Shown: in pieces, positions 8,301-17,675 of the stretch
Layout of the letters: every line of letters starts with the position of its first letter
Numbering within the stretch: the stretch's first letter is position 1
Assembly (NCBI GenBank): GCA_903970555.1
Contig: CAJCJD010000080.1
Coordinates: forward strand, 1 to 42,724
DNA from: Vulcanimicrobiota bacterium
GTDB lineage: Bacteria > Pseudomonadota > Gammaproteobacteria > Xanthomonadales > Rhodanobacteraceae
Direction: 5' to 3'
Length of the DNA: 42,724 bases
Position numbers and translations under genes: made by a program
The notes under the pieces: generated by a model
The model's input: the letters and a program-made list of their open reading frames with translations, nothing else
Databases searched by the model: none
What the model was told of the DNA's origin: nothing

Positions 8301-9221
8301 ATGGATATATCTTCGAACCCATCGCAATCGGTTGGCGGCGATCTGGAAACCCGGCAAGTCGGGTGGGCGCCCATGCTTTTGGAGGTCCTGGCCCTGTGTG
8401 GCTATGGGCTATGGATGCTGCTTAGCCTCGCGTTGGCCCTGGGGATCTACAGCACGGGGCGGGGTGAAGCCTTGGTTCCGCTGGCGTTGGGGTGCTTGTT
8501 CGTCAGTGTTGCCCTGATTGCGGCCTGCCTGCGATTGCCCACGGTGTCCGAATGGCACGGCTGGCGCATCGGCAGGGCGCACCGGCCCACGCGCGAGGCG
8601 CTGCTGGCGCTGGCCACGTATCTGCCGATGATGGCCCTGGCCGGCCTGGCGCGGGGCAATGAGGGCTTCTGGGCCACCCGGCTGGTCGGCATTGCGCTGA
8701 TGATTTGCAGCCTTTCCTGCCTGATCAGCAGTGCCTACGGTTATCGCGCCCGCCGCCTCGCGGGTCACGCGGCTGTGGCTATGCAGCTGCCGCTGAGCCG
8801 CGTGTTGTCGGCGTGCTACGGCGGTGGCCTGTGGTTGTGGGTATGCGTGATCTTTCAGGCCAACCTCAGCGGACCAGACTTAGAGCCCTGGCCATGGGGC
8901 GTCGGCCTGCTGTTGTTAGCCCTTTTACTAGGGCTGGCCGGTGGTTTGGGCTGGCAGCAGTCACTGCGCGAACCTAGCCCTGGCGAGCGTCGGCAGCATG
9001 CCAGCAACCTGTTTTCCCAGCGATTTCTGGCCGCCGTGCTCATCTGCGCAGTGCCTTGCGTAAGCGTGTTGCTAGTGCCGATTTTCGCCGAGGGGCGCTG
9101 GCTGGCGCTTTGCGCGGCCGCGGCTTACGTGATCGGCAAGACCATCGAGCTGAAGCTCTACGACGCGGCCGTCGTCCGATCGTTAGAGCCCGATCCACCC
9201 TGGCCGCCAAACCGCAGCTGA
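8301..9221 (+). CDS. Polytopic membrane protein, unknown function
   Basis: About 306 residues with eight predicted membrane helices (for example MLLEVLALCGYGLWMLL, LALGCLFVSVALIAACL, LVGIALMICSLSCLISS, GVGLLLLALLLGLAGGL, FLAAVLICAVPCVSVLL). The frame is open far upstream (to 7872), but that part is the shadow of the WYL gene. The real start is the ATG at 8301 or possibly 8247 or 8253; none has a strong ribosome site. The last 25 residues form a charged cytoplasmic tail ending in a Pro-rich segment. The eight-helix layout vaguely recalls DmsC-type anchor subunits, but no partner reductase is nearby. Function unknown. Confidence 0.65.
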   Translation: MDISSNPSQSVGGDLETRQVGWAPMLLEVLALCGYGLWMLLSLALALGIYSTGRGEALVPLALGCLFVSVALIAACLRLPTVSEWHGWRIGRAHRPTREALLALATYLPMMALAGLARGNEGFWATRLVGIALMICSLSCLISSAYGYRARRLAGHAAVAMQLPLSRVLSACYGGGLWLWVCVIFQANLSGPDLEPWPWGVGLLLLALLLGLAGGLGWQQSLREPSPGERRQHASNLFSQRFLAAVLICAVPCVSVLLVPIFAEGRWLALCAAAAYVIGKTIELKLYDAAVVRSLEPDPPWPPNRS

Positions 9222-9310
9222 CCCTGGCCGTTCATATTCACCGGGTATTCAAGCCGTGCCGCTAAAGTGGCGCGCTCAACGGCTTTTTAACAAAAGGACG
9301 ACCCCCAGCG

Positions 9311-10132
9311 ATGAAAAAGATTCTGATGACCGGTCTGGCGTTTGCCACCCTGGCCACGTTCGCTGCCCAGGCCCAAGATACTAGCTCCACCAGCTCAGGC
9401 ACCCAGACAAACACCAGCGATTGGACCGGTTCAGGCGAACTAGGCTTCGCCTCCACCACCGGCAATTCGCGTTCGCAAAACCTGAACGCCAAGCTGAACC
9501 TGAACCAGGAAACGGATCAGTGGAAGAACACCTTCTTCTTTGATGCGCTGCGTTCCAAGGGCCAGGTAAACGTGGTCGACGCCGCTGGCGCAACCGTCAA
9601 GCAATTCGACACCACCGCCAACCGCTACGACGGTGGCGCTTCGGTCGGCTACAAGCTCGATCCACGCAGCTACATCGTGACCGCCGCACGTTATGACCAT
9701 GACGACTTCGGCGCCAACGTGTGGCAAGGCACGGTGTCGGTCGGCTACGGCTACATCGCACTGAAGAACGACCGCACCCAGCTCTCCTTCGAAATCGGTC
9801 CCGGTTACACCGAATACCAGCCGGCGCCCGGTACCGTCACGATCAATGGCGTCGCGGTGGCATCGACCGAATCGCGCCAGAGCGAAGTCGTCGCGCGTGG
9901 ATTGGTGAACTACAAATACCGCCTCACCGACAACACGTCGTTCGAAGATACCTTCCTGACGGAAGCGGGCAGCAAGAACACCTATCTGCAGAACGATACG
10001 GGCCTTGCCGTCAGCATGACCAAGAAGCTGTCGATCAAGGTCGGCTTCCAGCTGCGTCACAACACCTTCGTGCTGCCGGGCATCCGCAAGACGGATACGC
10101 TAGCCACCACCAATATCGTCTACAACATCTGA
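9311..10132 (+). CDS. DUF481 outer-membrane beta-barrel protein
   Basis: A 273-residue protein with a Sec signal peptide (MKKILMTGLAFATLATFAAQA, cleavage near residue 21) and a Ser/Thr-rich spacer. A beta-barrel of the DUF481/YdiY family follows: WTGSGELGFASTTGNSRSQN, then alternating hydrophobic and polar strands ending in TNIVYNI. YdiY-type proteins are described as salt-induced outer-membrane proteins. The gene is monocistronic, with its own terminator just downstream. It is convergent with hemC. Confidence 0.88.
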   Translation: MKKILMTGLAFATLATFAAQAQDTSSTSSGTQTNTSDWTGSGELGFASTTGNSRSQNLNAKLNLNQETDQWKNTFFFDALRSKGQVNVVDAAGATVKQFDTTANRYDGGASVGYKLDPRSYIVTAARYDHDDFGANVWQGTVSVGYGYIALKNDRTQLSFEIGPGYTEYQPAPGTVTINGVAVASTESRQSEVVARGLVNYKYRLTDNTSFEDTFLTEAGSKNTYLQNDTGLAVSMTKKLSIKVGFQLRHNTFVLPGIRKTDTLATTNIVYNI

Positions 10133-10161
10133 TCGGGCGACATCGCCTTATCGCCTATGCA

Positions 10162-10192
10162 GCCCCTCTGTGCGAATGGAGGGGCTTTTTTA
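10162..10192 (+). terminator. Rho-independent terminator of the DUF481 gene
   Basis: GCCCCTC (10162-10168) pairs with GAGGGGC (10179-10185) across a ten-base loop and is followed by a run of seven T. It lies between the convergent DUF481 and hemC genes. Confidence 0.9.
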
Positions 10193-10202
10193 TGGGCAAA
10201 CG

Positions 10203-11120
10203 TCAGGATTTCAGAAAAGCGGCGGCACCTTGCGCGAACAGTGATTGCGCGACACCGTTGCCCAGATCTACGGCATCGTCGCCAACGCCTGCCGCCTCGG
10301 CAACCAGCAAGCGGCCGCTGGATACTTCGCCGACCAAGCCACGTAGATGCAAGCCGCGCTCGGTGACCGTGCACCAGGCGCCTACCGGCACCGTGCAGCT
10401 GCCGCCCAGCGCTTGATTCATTGCGCGCTCTGCGGTCACGGCCAGTCGTGTATCGGCATCGTCCAACACTGCTAGGGCTTCGAGTACGGCCGGTTGATCG
10501 GAGCGTGCCTCGATGGCAATGGCGCCCTGTCCCGGTGCTGGCAACCACGCCGGAGCGGCGAGACGGGAACGAATTCGGGCGTGCAGACCAAGACGCTCGA
10601 GCCCTGCGCAGGCGAGCACGATCGCGTCGTAGTGGCCCGAATCAAGCTTTTGCAGTCGTGTGCCGACGTTGCCGCGCAGGTCGAGCAATTCCAGATCCGG
10701 CCGCACCGCGCGCAGCTGCGCCTGACGTCGCAACGAGGAGGTGCCCACACGCGCGCCCCGCGGCAGCGCCGCCAAATCGGCGTAGTCGTTGCTGACAAAC
10801 GCATCGGCAGCATCCGCGCGCGGCAGAATCGCCGGCAGCGCGAAGCCGGGTTCCAGCTCCGACGGCACATCTTTGAGCGAATGCACCGCCAGGTCGGCGC
10901 GGCCTTCCAGCATCGCCAATTCAAGCTCCTTCAGGAACAGGCCCTTGCCACCGATCGTCGCCAACGGCATATCAAGGATCTCGTCGCCGCGCGTGGACAG
11001 TGGCACCAGTTCCACGCGCAAGCCGGGATGCGTCGTGCGCAGCAGTCCGGCCACGTGTTCGGCCTGCCACAGCGCCAGGGCGCTCTTGCGGGTGGCGATG
11101 CGCAATACAGCGGGGGTCAT
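10203..11120 (-). CDS. hemC: Hydroxymethylbilane synthase (porphobilinogen deaminase) HemC
   Basis: HemC joins four porphobilinogen units into hydroxymethylbilane in tetrapyrrole synthesis. Conserved elements appear in order: [18 protein letters not shown] at the N-terminus, [21 protein letters not shown], the substrate/cofactor segment [44 protein letters not shown], and the cofactor-attaching cysteine in [11 protein letters not shown]. The ATG at 11120 gives about 305 residues, the usual length; a longer frame to 11150 only adds ten unconserved residues. It follows the AlgR-type regulator on the same strand, the algZ-algR-hemC order known from Pseudomonas. No hemD follows; the next gene converges. 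Confidence 0.95.
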   Translation of the reverse strand: MTPAVLRIATRKSALALWQAEHVAGLLRTTHPGLRVELVPLSTRGDEILDMPLATIGGKGLFLKELELAMLEGRADLAVHSLKDVPSELEPGFALPAILPRADAADAFVSNDYADLAALPRGARVGTSSLRRQAQLRAVRPDLELLDLRGNVGTRLQKLDSGHYDAIVLACAGLERLGLHARIRSRLAAPAWLPAPGQGAIAIEARSDQPAVLEALAVLDDADTRLAVTAERAMNQALGGSCTVPVGAWCTVTERGLHLRGLVGEVSSGRLLVAEAAGVGDDAVDLGNGVAQSLFAQGAAAFLKS

Positions 11121-11163
11121 GACAGTTCCGGAGGCGATGGCAGCGGCCATTGTCGCGCACCCG

Positions 11164-11868
11164 TCAACCCATGCGTAGCAGTTTGCGCAAAGTAGGCAGG
11201 TTGCGGCGGCTCACTTCGGGACTGAAATCGGTGCCGGCCAGCCGCGCCAGCACGCGGCCATCGGCAAGCGTTTTCAGGCCGATCAATCGATGCGCCGGCA
11301 CCAGGCAATTGCGATGCAGCCGAATCAGCTGGTCGGGATAGGTCTCTTCCAGCTGGCGCAACGAATCATCCAGCAACAGCTGATCGCCGCTGCGGTGCGC
11401 GATCACGTATTTCTCTTCCGCGACCAGGCACACCACTTCATCCAACGCCATTCGCACGGGTTCGCCGCGCACCCGCGCATGCAGCCAGCCCACCGGTTCG
11501 CGCGGATGTGCATCGAGCCGTTGTTGCACGCGCTTGAGTGCATCGCGCAAGCGTTCCAGTCGCACTGGCTTGAGCAGATAGTCGACTGCACCAAGATCGA
11601 AGGCGTGTACTGCATGCGCTTCGTAAGCCGTGCAGAACACGATCTGCGGACGCGCGCGATTGGCGAGTCGCGCGGCGAGCGTTTTGCCATCCATGCCCGG
11701 CATGTTGATGTCGAGCAGCAATACGTCGGGTTGCACGTTGGCGAGCACAGCGAGTGCTGCTTCGCCGTCGCCCACGCTGCCGGCGACTTCGACGCCGTCG
11801 CACTCCGTCAATAGTGCGGCAAGGCGTGCGCGTGCGAGCGGTTCGTCATCGACGATCAGCACGCGCAT
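11164..11868 (-). CDS. algR: LytTR-type response regulator (AlgR-like)
   Basis: A 234-residue two-component regulator. The receiver domain (1-115) holds the acidic pair VDDEP, the phospho-acceptor aspartate in [12 protein letters not shown], the Thr of CTAYEAHA and the Lys of LLKPVR. The C-terminal LytTR DNA-binding domain (about 135-234) includes [20 protein letters not shown], the conserved [11 protein letters not shown] and the end [11 protein letters not shown]. Its start overlaps the end of the kinase gene by 23 bases (a longer start at 11880 is possible), so the pair is translationally coupled. Position next to hemC supports orthology with AlgR, which controls alginate, pili and virulence in Pseudomonas; targets here are unknown. 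Confidence 0.85.
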   Translation of the reverse strand: MRVLIVDDEPLARARLAALLTECDGVEVAGSVGDGEAALAVLANVQPDVLLLDINMPGMDGKTLAARLANRARPQIVFCTAYEAHAVHAFDLGAVDYLLKPVRLERLRDALKRVQQRLDAHPREPVGWLHARVRGEPVRMALDEVVCLVAEEKYVIAHRSGDQLLLDDSLRQLEETYPDQLIRLHRNCLVPAHRLIGLKTLADGRVLARLAGTDFSPEVSRRNLPTLRKLLRMG

Positions 11869-12910
11869 GGCGAACCTCAAAAGGCAGGCGTAGCTTCACC
11901 ACAAAACGATCCCCTTGCGGTCCGGCCTCCACGCTGGCGCGCGGACCGTAGTGATACACGACACGCTGACGAACATTGTTCAAGCCATGGCCGCTGCCGC
12001 CCTTAGCGGGGCTCTCGGCAAGCGGATTGCTGACTTCGATCAGCAGCATGTCATGCTCGCGCCGACCGCGCAAAATCACCTCGCCACCTTCGCGCAGCGG
12101 TTGTATGCCGTGGCGCACGGCGTTTTCAACCAGGGGTTGCAGCAGTAGCACCGGAAGCGCCGTATCCAAGGGCAAATCGTCCAGTTCTCGTTGCACGCGC
12201 AAACGCTCGCCCAGGCGCAATTGTTCGATAGCAAGATAGCGATCGACCAACTGCAACTCCTCGCCGAGCGTGCCGTTGTGCGTATCGCTTTGTCCCAATG
12301 CAGCGCGGAACAATTCGGAGAGATCTTCCACCGTGCGCTCGGCCGCCGTCGGATCGACGCGGATCAAAGCCGCCACCGTGTTCATGCTGTTGAAGAGGAA
12401 GTGCGGGCGTATGCGCGCTTGCAGTGCTTCGACTTTTGCGTGAGCCACCGCGGCCAATCGCGCCTGCCATTCGGCCAGCATGTAGAAGTAACGCAGCATG
12501 GCCGCGCCGAGCAGCGCAGCGATCGCTGCGTTGTCGCGCACGAAAGTCCCCGGCACGGAATTGATCAATTGCATTTCCAGCAAGCGATCCATCCATTGCG
12601 CCAGCATGCTGGCTAGCGTCACGATCAACACCATCACCAGCCAGACGCCGGCATAGGGCAGCAACCCCGGCAGGCGAAGCAGCCAAGGACGCAACTTACA
12701 TAACGCGACCGCAACCAGCATCGCCGTCCATTCCACAAACAGCATGCCAACGCTGTAGCCGCGCCAGCCGCGGGTGCTTTCCGGTGCCAGCCACGCCAAT
12801 GTCACGCACAAAGCACCGACAACCAGCAACGCGGAGATTGCAGGCAGATCACAAAAGTCCGGCAACGGACTATGCGATTGAGCGGGTGCCTTGGGGGCGG
12901 AATCGGGCAT
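11846..12910 (-). CDS. algZ: Membrane sensor histidine kinase (AlgZ/FimS-like, LytS class)
   Basis: About 354 residues from the ATG at 12910; the open frame extends to 13060 but runs into the upstream esterase gene. The N-terminal half has four membrane helices (for example ISALLVVGALCVTLAWL, MLFVEWTAMLVAVAL, VWLVMVLIVTLASML). The His_kinase domain has the phospho-acceptor in RIRPHFLFNSMNTVAALI (about 205-222). The ATP-binding domain has LLQPLVENAVRHGI and GSGHGLNNVRQR. This non-canonical family phosphorylates LytTR regulators, here the coupled AlgR-like protein. It lies 31 bases downstream of the esterase gene on the same strand. Confidence 0.85.
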   Translation of the reverse strand: MPDSAPKAPAQSHSPLPDFCDLPAISALLVVGALCVTLAWLAPESTRGWRGYSVGMLFVEWTAMLVAVALCKLRPWLLRLPGLLPYAGVWLVMVLIVTLASMLAQWMDRLLEMQLINSVPGTFVRDNAAIAALLGAAMLRYFYMLAEWQARLAAVAHAKVEALQARIRPHFLFNSMNTVAALIRVDPTAAERTVEDLSELFRAALGQSDTHNGTLGEELQLVDRYLAIEQLRLGERLRVQRELDDLPLDTALPVLLLQPLVENAVRHGIQPLREGGEVILRGRREHDMLLIEVSNPLAESPAKGGSGHGLNNVRQRVVYHYGPRASVEAGPQGDRFVVKLRLPFEVRHARADRR

Positions 12911-12941
12911 GCACGCAGTATGCCCGCAAGCGTTGCCGCTT

Positions 12942-13607
12942 TCAGCGCAGCCGTTCGCCCATCCACTGGCGCAGATCGGCGATTTCCTCCGGGCACACGA
13001 AGTGCGGCATCGGGTAGGTGTGCCAATCCACCTTGTAACCGAGTGCCTCCAGCGCGGCACGCGAATCGATCCCGCGCTGCAGGATCACCACCGGATCGAG
13101 CGTGCCATGGCCCCAGAAAATCGGCACGTTGGCATTCTCTGCACTACGTTCGTCGGCGAGCGTGGCGGCGATCGGCAAATAGGTGGAAAGTGCAATGATG
13201 CCGGCAAGCTTTTGCGGATGACGCAGCCCCCCTGCCAACGCTATGGCGCCTCCTTGCGAAAAGCCGGCCAGAAAAATACGTTCGCTGGGAACGCCGCGTT
13301 CCTGCTCGCGAGCGATCAGAGCGTCCACCTGCGCGATGGATTGCCGCGTGCCCGCTTCATCCTGCTTCGACAGCAAATCGAAGCCAAAAATGTCGTACCA
13401 GGCACGCATCGGCATGCCGCCATTGATCGTTACCGGCCGCACCGGTGCGTGCGGAAACACGAAGCGCAGCGCCGGCCATTGCGGCGACACCAGGTCGGGC
13501 ACGATCGGCGCAAAGTCGTGACCATCGGCGCCCAGGCCGTGCAGCCAGATAACGCTATGGGTGGGATGGTCGGCGGTTTCGATTTCGACGGCGGAAAGCA
13601 GGCTCAT
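12942..13607 (-). CDS. Carboxylesterase / phospholipase family hydrolase
   Basis: A 221-residue alpha/beta hydrolase of the carboxylesterase/lysophospholipase (EstB, YpfH-like) family. Visible: WLHGLGADGHDFAPIVPDL (oxyanion region, about 20-38), FPHAPVRPVTINGG, YDIFGFD, the nucleophile elbow GFSQGGAIAL (Ser near 115), the acid in GHGTLDPVV and the histidine in YPMPHFVCPEE. There is no signal peptide, so it is cytosolic. It heads a minus-strand run (esterase, kinase, regulator, hemC) with short gaps and may be co-transcribed with the two-component genes. The natural substrate is unknown. Confidence 0.9.
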   Translation of the reverse strand: MSLLSAVEIETADHPTHSVIWLHGLGADGHDFAPIVPDLVSPQWPALRFVFPHAPVRPVTINGGMPMRAWYDIFGFDLLSKQDEAGTRQSIAQVDALIAREQERGVPSERIFLAGFSQGGAIALAGGLRHPQKLAGIIALSTYLPIAATLADERSAENANVPIFWGHGTLDPVVILQRGIDSRAALEALGYKVDWHTYPMPHFVCPEEIADLRQWMGERLR

Positions 13608-13859
13608 AGGGCATCAACAGAAGGAACCAGGGCGGCATCGTAACAGCCGTCCGGTTCCATCGTTTCGTCCCGTCGCGCCAATTCAACGGAGCGCCGATGC
13701 CGTGTCCGGTGCTCATCCGCATGAGGTTGGGGCAGTCGCACGGACATACGACCGGTCACCCAGCCTACCCTGCACGTCGCCCCCGCGAAACGGGACCCTT
13801 GGCGCTTGCCTGCCACCGCCGCTTAGCTATGCTGGCCCGTTTCGACTTTGGAGAATTCC

Positions 13860-16292
13860 ATGCGCCGACTGCTGCTCGCCGGCCTCGTAGCCCTCGCCGT
13901 ACTGCCTGCCATGGCGGCGACGGAGCCCGGTTCGGGGTCGTTGGATCTGGAAACCATCATGGCCAACCCGGACTGGGTGGGTCAGGCGGTCGAGAATCCG
14001 TATTGGAGCGTGGACGGGCGCAGCCTTTATTACAGCCTCAAGCGTGACGGCAATACCGTGCACGATTTGTATCGCGTCAACCCGGCCAACGGCCAAAGCA
14101 CCAAATTGGATGCGACGGCGATGGCGCAAGCCGAAGGCCCTGCGGTGTACGACCGCGCGCATCGGCACGCTGCATACATCCTGCACGGCGATGTTTTCCT
14201 GGTTGATCTAGGCAGTGGGCGCCGCGTGCAAGTCACGCGCAGCGCGCAGCCCGAGTCGGCACCGCAGTTTTCCGCCGATGGACGTGCGTTGCAGTACCGC
14301 GAAGCCAATAACTGGTACAGCTACGACATCACCAGCGGCGTTACCGCGCCGGCGGCAGTGTTGAAATTCACCGACGATCCGCAAGCCAAGAAACCCGACG
14401 AATTGGCCCAGCAACAGCTCGACTTGTTCAAGGGGCTGCGCGAAAACAAAGCGGACAAGGATGCCTTGCACGCCAATCAACAAGATCTCGCCGCGGCCGA
14501 TCCCACGCGCGCGCCGCTGCCGTTCTATCTCGGTGACAAGATCCAGCTGATGGATACGGAACTGTCGCCGGATGGACACTGGATGCTGGTGGTCACCCAG
14601 GCCGCGCACCACGACGACGGCAAAATATCCGACGTGATCCACTACGTCACCGATTCGGGCTACACCGAGCCGGAAGACGCACGCACGTATGTCGGCCGCA
14701 ACGATCCGGCACCGCAGTCGCTGCTGTTGCTCGACCTCGTCGCACACAAGCAATACGACATCGCCACCGACAACTTGCCCGGTATCAAGGATGACCCGCT
14801 CAAGGCAATCCGCGCGCAGACCGTCGCCGCGTTGGAAAAAGCCGGCAAAAGTGATGACGCGAAAGCGCTGAAAGCACCCGATGTGCGCCCGGTGACTCTG
14901 TACAGCATGGACAGCGGATCGGCTGGCATCGCGTGGAGCGACGACGGTCGCAACGCGGCAGTGGAATTGATCGCGATCGACAACAAGGATCGTTGGATCG
15001 CCACGCTCGACTTCAACAAGCACGTGCTTGTACCGCAGCATCGCCTGCACGACGACGCCTGGATCAACTGGATCTTCAACGATTTCGGATGGCTCAAGGA
15101 TGACCGCACGCTGTGGTATCTCAGCGAGCAGAGCGGTTATTCGCAGCTCTACGTGAAACCGCTCGACGGCTCGGAGAAAGCGCTGACTACCGGCAAGTTC
15201 GAAGTAAACCAACCCCAGCTCTCAACCGACGGCAAATCGTTTTACGTGCGCGCGAATCAAGTCGCGCCGTACAGCTACGATGTTTATCGCGTGCCGGTGA
15301 GTGGTGGTGCATTGACGCGCGTCACGCAGTACGGCGGCATGGATCAGTTCGTGCTATCACCCAACGACAGCCAGCTCGCGGTGCTTCATTCGTCGGCCTA
15401 TGTGTTGCCGCAACTCGCCGTGCAGAGTGCGCAGGGCGGGACGCCGAGCGAACTCACCAACACCATGAAACCCGCATTCACCGCGCATGCGTGGATTGCA
15501 CCGAAGATTGTCGAAGTGTCGTCCTCGCATGGCGCCGGCGTGATCTACGGTAAGTACTACGGGCCGGCCGACGAAGGCGATGCGCCATCCTCGCGTCCTG
15601 CGGTGATTTTCGTGCACGGTGCCGGCTATCTGCAGGATGTCAGCGAATCGGCCACGTATTACCAGCACGAACAGCTGTTCAATAACCTGCTAGTGCAGCA
15701 AGGTTATGTCGTGCTCGATCTCGACTACCGCGCTTCGCAGGGTTACGGCCGCGACTGGCGCACGGCGATCTATCGCCATATGGGCCATCCGGAACTTGAA
15801 GACCTACTCGACGGCAAAGCGTGGCTGGTGAAAAACCATGGCGTCGACCCCAAGCGCGTTGGCATCTACGGCGGCAGCTACGGCGGCTTCATGACCGAAA
15901 TGGCGCTGCTGCGCGCGCCAGGTGAATTCGCTGCCGGTGCTGCACAACGGCCACCGTCGGACTGGGTCACTTACAACCACGGATACACCGCCGACATCCT
16001 CAACGACCCGCAACTCGATCCGGAGGCGTACAAGACCAGTTCACCGATCGAGTACGCAGAGAACCTTCGCGATCCGCTGCTCATCAATCACGGCTTGATC
16101 GATGACAACGTGATGGCCAGCGATTCGATCCGGCTTTATCAGCGCTTTGTCGAATTGCACAAGAAGAACTTCTGGATCTCGCTATATCCGCTGGAGCGCC
16201 ACGAGTTCGAACACGCCGATTCGTGGTACGACGAATATCGTCGTATCGATGAGTTGTTTGACACGTGGGTGAAGCCGGCTGCAGCGCGCTAA
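13860..16292 (+). CDS. Secreted S9 family prolyl oligopeptidase (DPP-like)
   Basis: A serine peptidase of about 810 residues. The signal peptide is MRRLLLAGLVALAVLPAMAA. The middle is a beta-propeller of the DPP IV/tricorn type (YWSVDGRSLYYSLKRDG, RDDPAP-type blades, LYVKPLDGSEKALTTGKFE). The C-terminal alpha/beta-hydrolase domain has the catalytic Ser in VGIYGGSYGGFMTEMAL, the Asp in INHGLIDDNVM and the His in YPLERHEFEHA. It cleaves peptides, probably after proline or alanine, in the periplasm. The ATG at 13860 is chosen because GGAG lies six bases upstream and the signal peptide starts there; a TTG at 13848 is the alternative. The gene is divergent from the esterase, with 250 bases of promoter region between them. 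Confidence 0.9.
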   Translation: MRRLLLAGLVALAVLPAMAATEPGSGSLDLETIMANPDWVGQAVENPYWSVDGRSLYYSLKRDGNTVHDLYRVNPANGQSTKLDATAMAQAEGPAVYDRAHRHAAYILHGDVFLVDLGSGRRVQVTRSAQPESAPQFSADGRALQYREANNWYSYDITSGVTAPAAVLKFTDDPQAKKPDELAQQQLDLFKGLRENKADKDALHANQQDLAAADPTRAPLPFYLGDKIQLMDTELSPDGHWMLVVTQAAHHDDGKISDVIHYVTDSGYTEPEDARTYVGRNDPAPQSLLLLDLVAHKQYDIATDNLPGIKDDPLKAIRAQTVAALEKAGKSDDAKALKAPDVRPVTLYSMDSGSAGIAWSDDGRNAAVELIAIDNKDRWIATLDFNKHVLVPQHRLHDDAWINWIFNDFGWLKDDRTLWYLSEQSGYSQLYVKPLDGSEKALTTGKFEVNQPQLSTDGKSFYVRANQVAPYSYDVYRVPVSGGALTRVTQYGGMDQFVLSPNDSQLAVLHSSAYVLPQLAVQSAQGGTPSELTNTMKPAFTAHAWIAPKIVEVSSSHGAGVIYGKYYGPADEGDAPSSRPAVIFVHGAGYLQDVSESATYYQHEQLFNNLLVQQGYVVLDLDYRASQGYGRDWRTAIYRHMGHPELEDLLDGKAWLVKNHGVDPKRVGIYGGSYGGFMTEMALLRAPGEFAAGAAQRPPSDWVTYNHGYTADILNDPQLDPEAYKTSSPIEYAENLRDPLLINHGLIDDNVMASDSIRLYQRFVELHKKNFWISLYPLERHEFEHADSWYDEYRRIDELFDTWVKPAAAR

Positions 16293-16307
16293 TCGCAAAA
16301 CATCAAC

Positions 16308-16337
16308 CCGTCATTCCGGCGCAGGCCGGAATGACGG
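16308..16337. repeat. REP-like palindrome between convergent genes
   Basis: CCGTCATTCCGGC (16308-16320) pairs perfectly with GCCGGAATGACGG (16325-16337) around the loop GCAG. It fills the 53-base gap between the convergent S9 peptidase and ferric reductase genes. It resembles dispersed GTCATTCCGGC palindromes common in proteobacteria and could serve as a two-way transcription end. Confidence 0.75.
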
Positions 16338-16345
16338 CACGGCGC

Positions 16346-17143
16346 TCAATCCTCTTCATCCTCCGCGCCATCGGCTTGCCAATAGCCGGTGGCACGTATC
16401 CATTCCTTCGGAATGTTTTGCTCTTCCGCCAGATACCGCCGCATGCCTCGGGCGCGGCGCGACTCGGTGGCGATCCAATAGAACGTGTCGCCTGGCAGTT
16501 GGGGCAACGCGCGCAACGCACGCTCCAGCAAATCACTTTGCGCGCCATCTACACCATCGCGCTCCAGCCACACCACTTCGAATTCGGCTTGTGAACCCAG
16601 CGGCTGGCGATCGGCTTTCTCGGGGATTTCCACCAGCACATATGCGCGTGCGCCAGCGGGCAGCTCATCAAGGCGACGCGCGATGGCAGGCAATGCCGTT
16701 TCGTCGCCCACTAACACGAGCTGATCAAAATCATCGGCAACGATGAACGATCCACGTGGGCCGCCCAATCCAATCTTTTGCCCAGGCGTTGCTTGTTCCG
16801 CCCATGTGGATGCAGGGCCATCGCCGTGCAAGACAAAATCGACGATAAGCTCACCGCGTGTCGCGTCGTACTCGCGCGGTGTGTAATCGCGCATCGGGGA
16901 AGGCGTTACACCTGCCGGAAATTCCGGCCCGTTGGCCCCCATGGTCGGCAACACCAGATCGCCTTCCGGATTGGGGAAAAACAACTTCACGTGGTCGTCC
17001 GGCGCGGCGCTTACAAAGCCGCGAAGCTGCGCGCCGCCGAAAACGATGCGCTGCATATGCGGGGTGATGCGCTTGGTGCTGAGCACCTCGATCACCCTTC
17101 GCTCCAGCGCGTGGCGAACCATGCTGTGTGCGTGCTTGGTCAT
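16346..17143 (-). CDS. yqjH: Siderophore-interacting protein / NADPH ferric-chelate reductase (YqjH-like)
   Basis: About 265 residues of the SIP (FAD-binding_9) family, which reduces ferric chelates with NAD(P)H and FAD to release iron in the cytosol. Visible: ITPHMQRIVFGG, DDHVKLFFP, the FAD-binding motif MRDYTPREYD (about 90-99), GPRGSFIV, the nucleotide-binding region LVGDETALPAIARRL and the C-terminal GYW followed by an acidic tail. The frame is open to 17443, but the extra part overlaps the upstream gene in another frame; the ATG at 17143 fits the family. The two genes upstream are a Fur-like protein and a PadR regulator of YqjI type, the known regulator of yqjH in E. coli, so an iron/nickel-responsive module is likely. 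Confidence 0.85.
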   Translation of the reverse strand: MTKHAHSMVRHALERRVIEVLSTKRITPHMQRIVFGGAQLRGFVSAAPDDHVKLFFPNPEGDLVLPTMGANGPEFPAGVTPSPMRDYTPREYDATRGELIVDFVLHGDGPASTWAEQATPGQKIGLGGPRGSFIVADDFDQLVLVGDETALPAIARRLDELPAGARAYVLVEIPEKADRQPLGSQAEFEVVWLERDGVDGAQSDLLERALRALPQLPGDTFYWIATESRRARGMRRYLAEEQNIPKEWIRATGYWQADGAEDEED

Positions 17144-17171
17144 ATCTGAACCTATATCGAAAAATGCGGAA

Positions 17172-17675
17172 TCACGCCGTGTGGCGCTGTCCTGGCAACA
17201 AGCGGTAGCCCAGGCGAAGCGCGATGTCGCGCAATACCGCGAGTGTGTGGTTGTTATCCGTTTGCGGATCGGGCGAGGAAGCAGACGGCGTGGCGACGTG
17301 TTCGGCAAGGCCCAGCTGCTCCAACGTGCGCAGGAAATCCTGCACTTGGGCGACCATGTGCTGCATATCGCTTGCAACGGCTGTAGTACCCGGCAGCGCC
17401 GGCTTTCTAAGTTGCCAACGTGTGCGTCCATGCGGCTGCGCAAAGGCGTCGATCAATCCACGTTGATCGAGCTCACGCAAAAAGCGATACACCGTGCCGA
17501 TGCTGGTTGCCGGGTGATATGTCTGCGCAGTCTGGAGCAACGACACCGCGTCGCGGCAATCCGATTGATCCAGCAACGCACTAAGAATGGCGTTGCGCGG
17601 AGGTGTCAGCACTAGTCCCTGTGTCTTGCAGCGTTGCTGCAAGACATGCAGGGCTTCATGTACGTCAGCCTTCAT
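17172..17675 (-). CDS. Fur-family-like regulator with degenerate metal domain
   Basis: A 167-residue protein. The N-terminal winged helix is typical of Fur/Zur: LTPPRNAILSALL, then HPATSIGTVYRFLRELDQRGLID (recognition helix with the hallmark TVYRFL). The C-terminal half should carry the H-x-H and C-x-x-C metal sites, but no such motifs are visible; after TRWQLR come hydrophobic and Gln-rich segments and a divergent tail ending LRLGYRLLPG. It may regulate without the usual metal sensing, or have lost function. It overlaps the upstream PadR gene by 11 bases and is followed 28 bases later by the ferric reductase gene. The ATG at 17675 is used; the longer frame is a shadow of padR. Confidence 0.75.
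   Translation of the reverse strand: MKADVHEALHVLQQRCKTQGLVLTPPRNAILSALLDQSDCRDAVSLLQTAQTYHPATSIGTVYRFLRELDQRGLIDAFAQPHGRTRWQLRKPALPGTTAVASDMQHMVAQVQDFLRTLEQLGLAEHVATPSASSPDPQTDNNHTLAVLRDIALRLGYRLLPGQRHTA

Noticed and set aside
17144..17443. Extension of the ferric reductase frame
   Set aside because: It overlaps the Fur-like gene in another frame and matches nothing in the SIP family.
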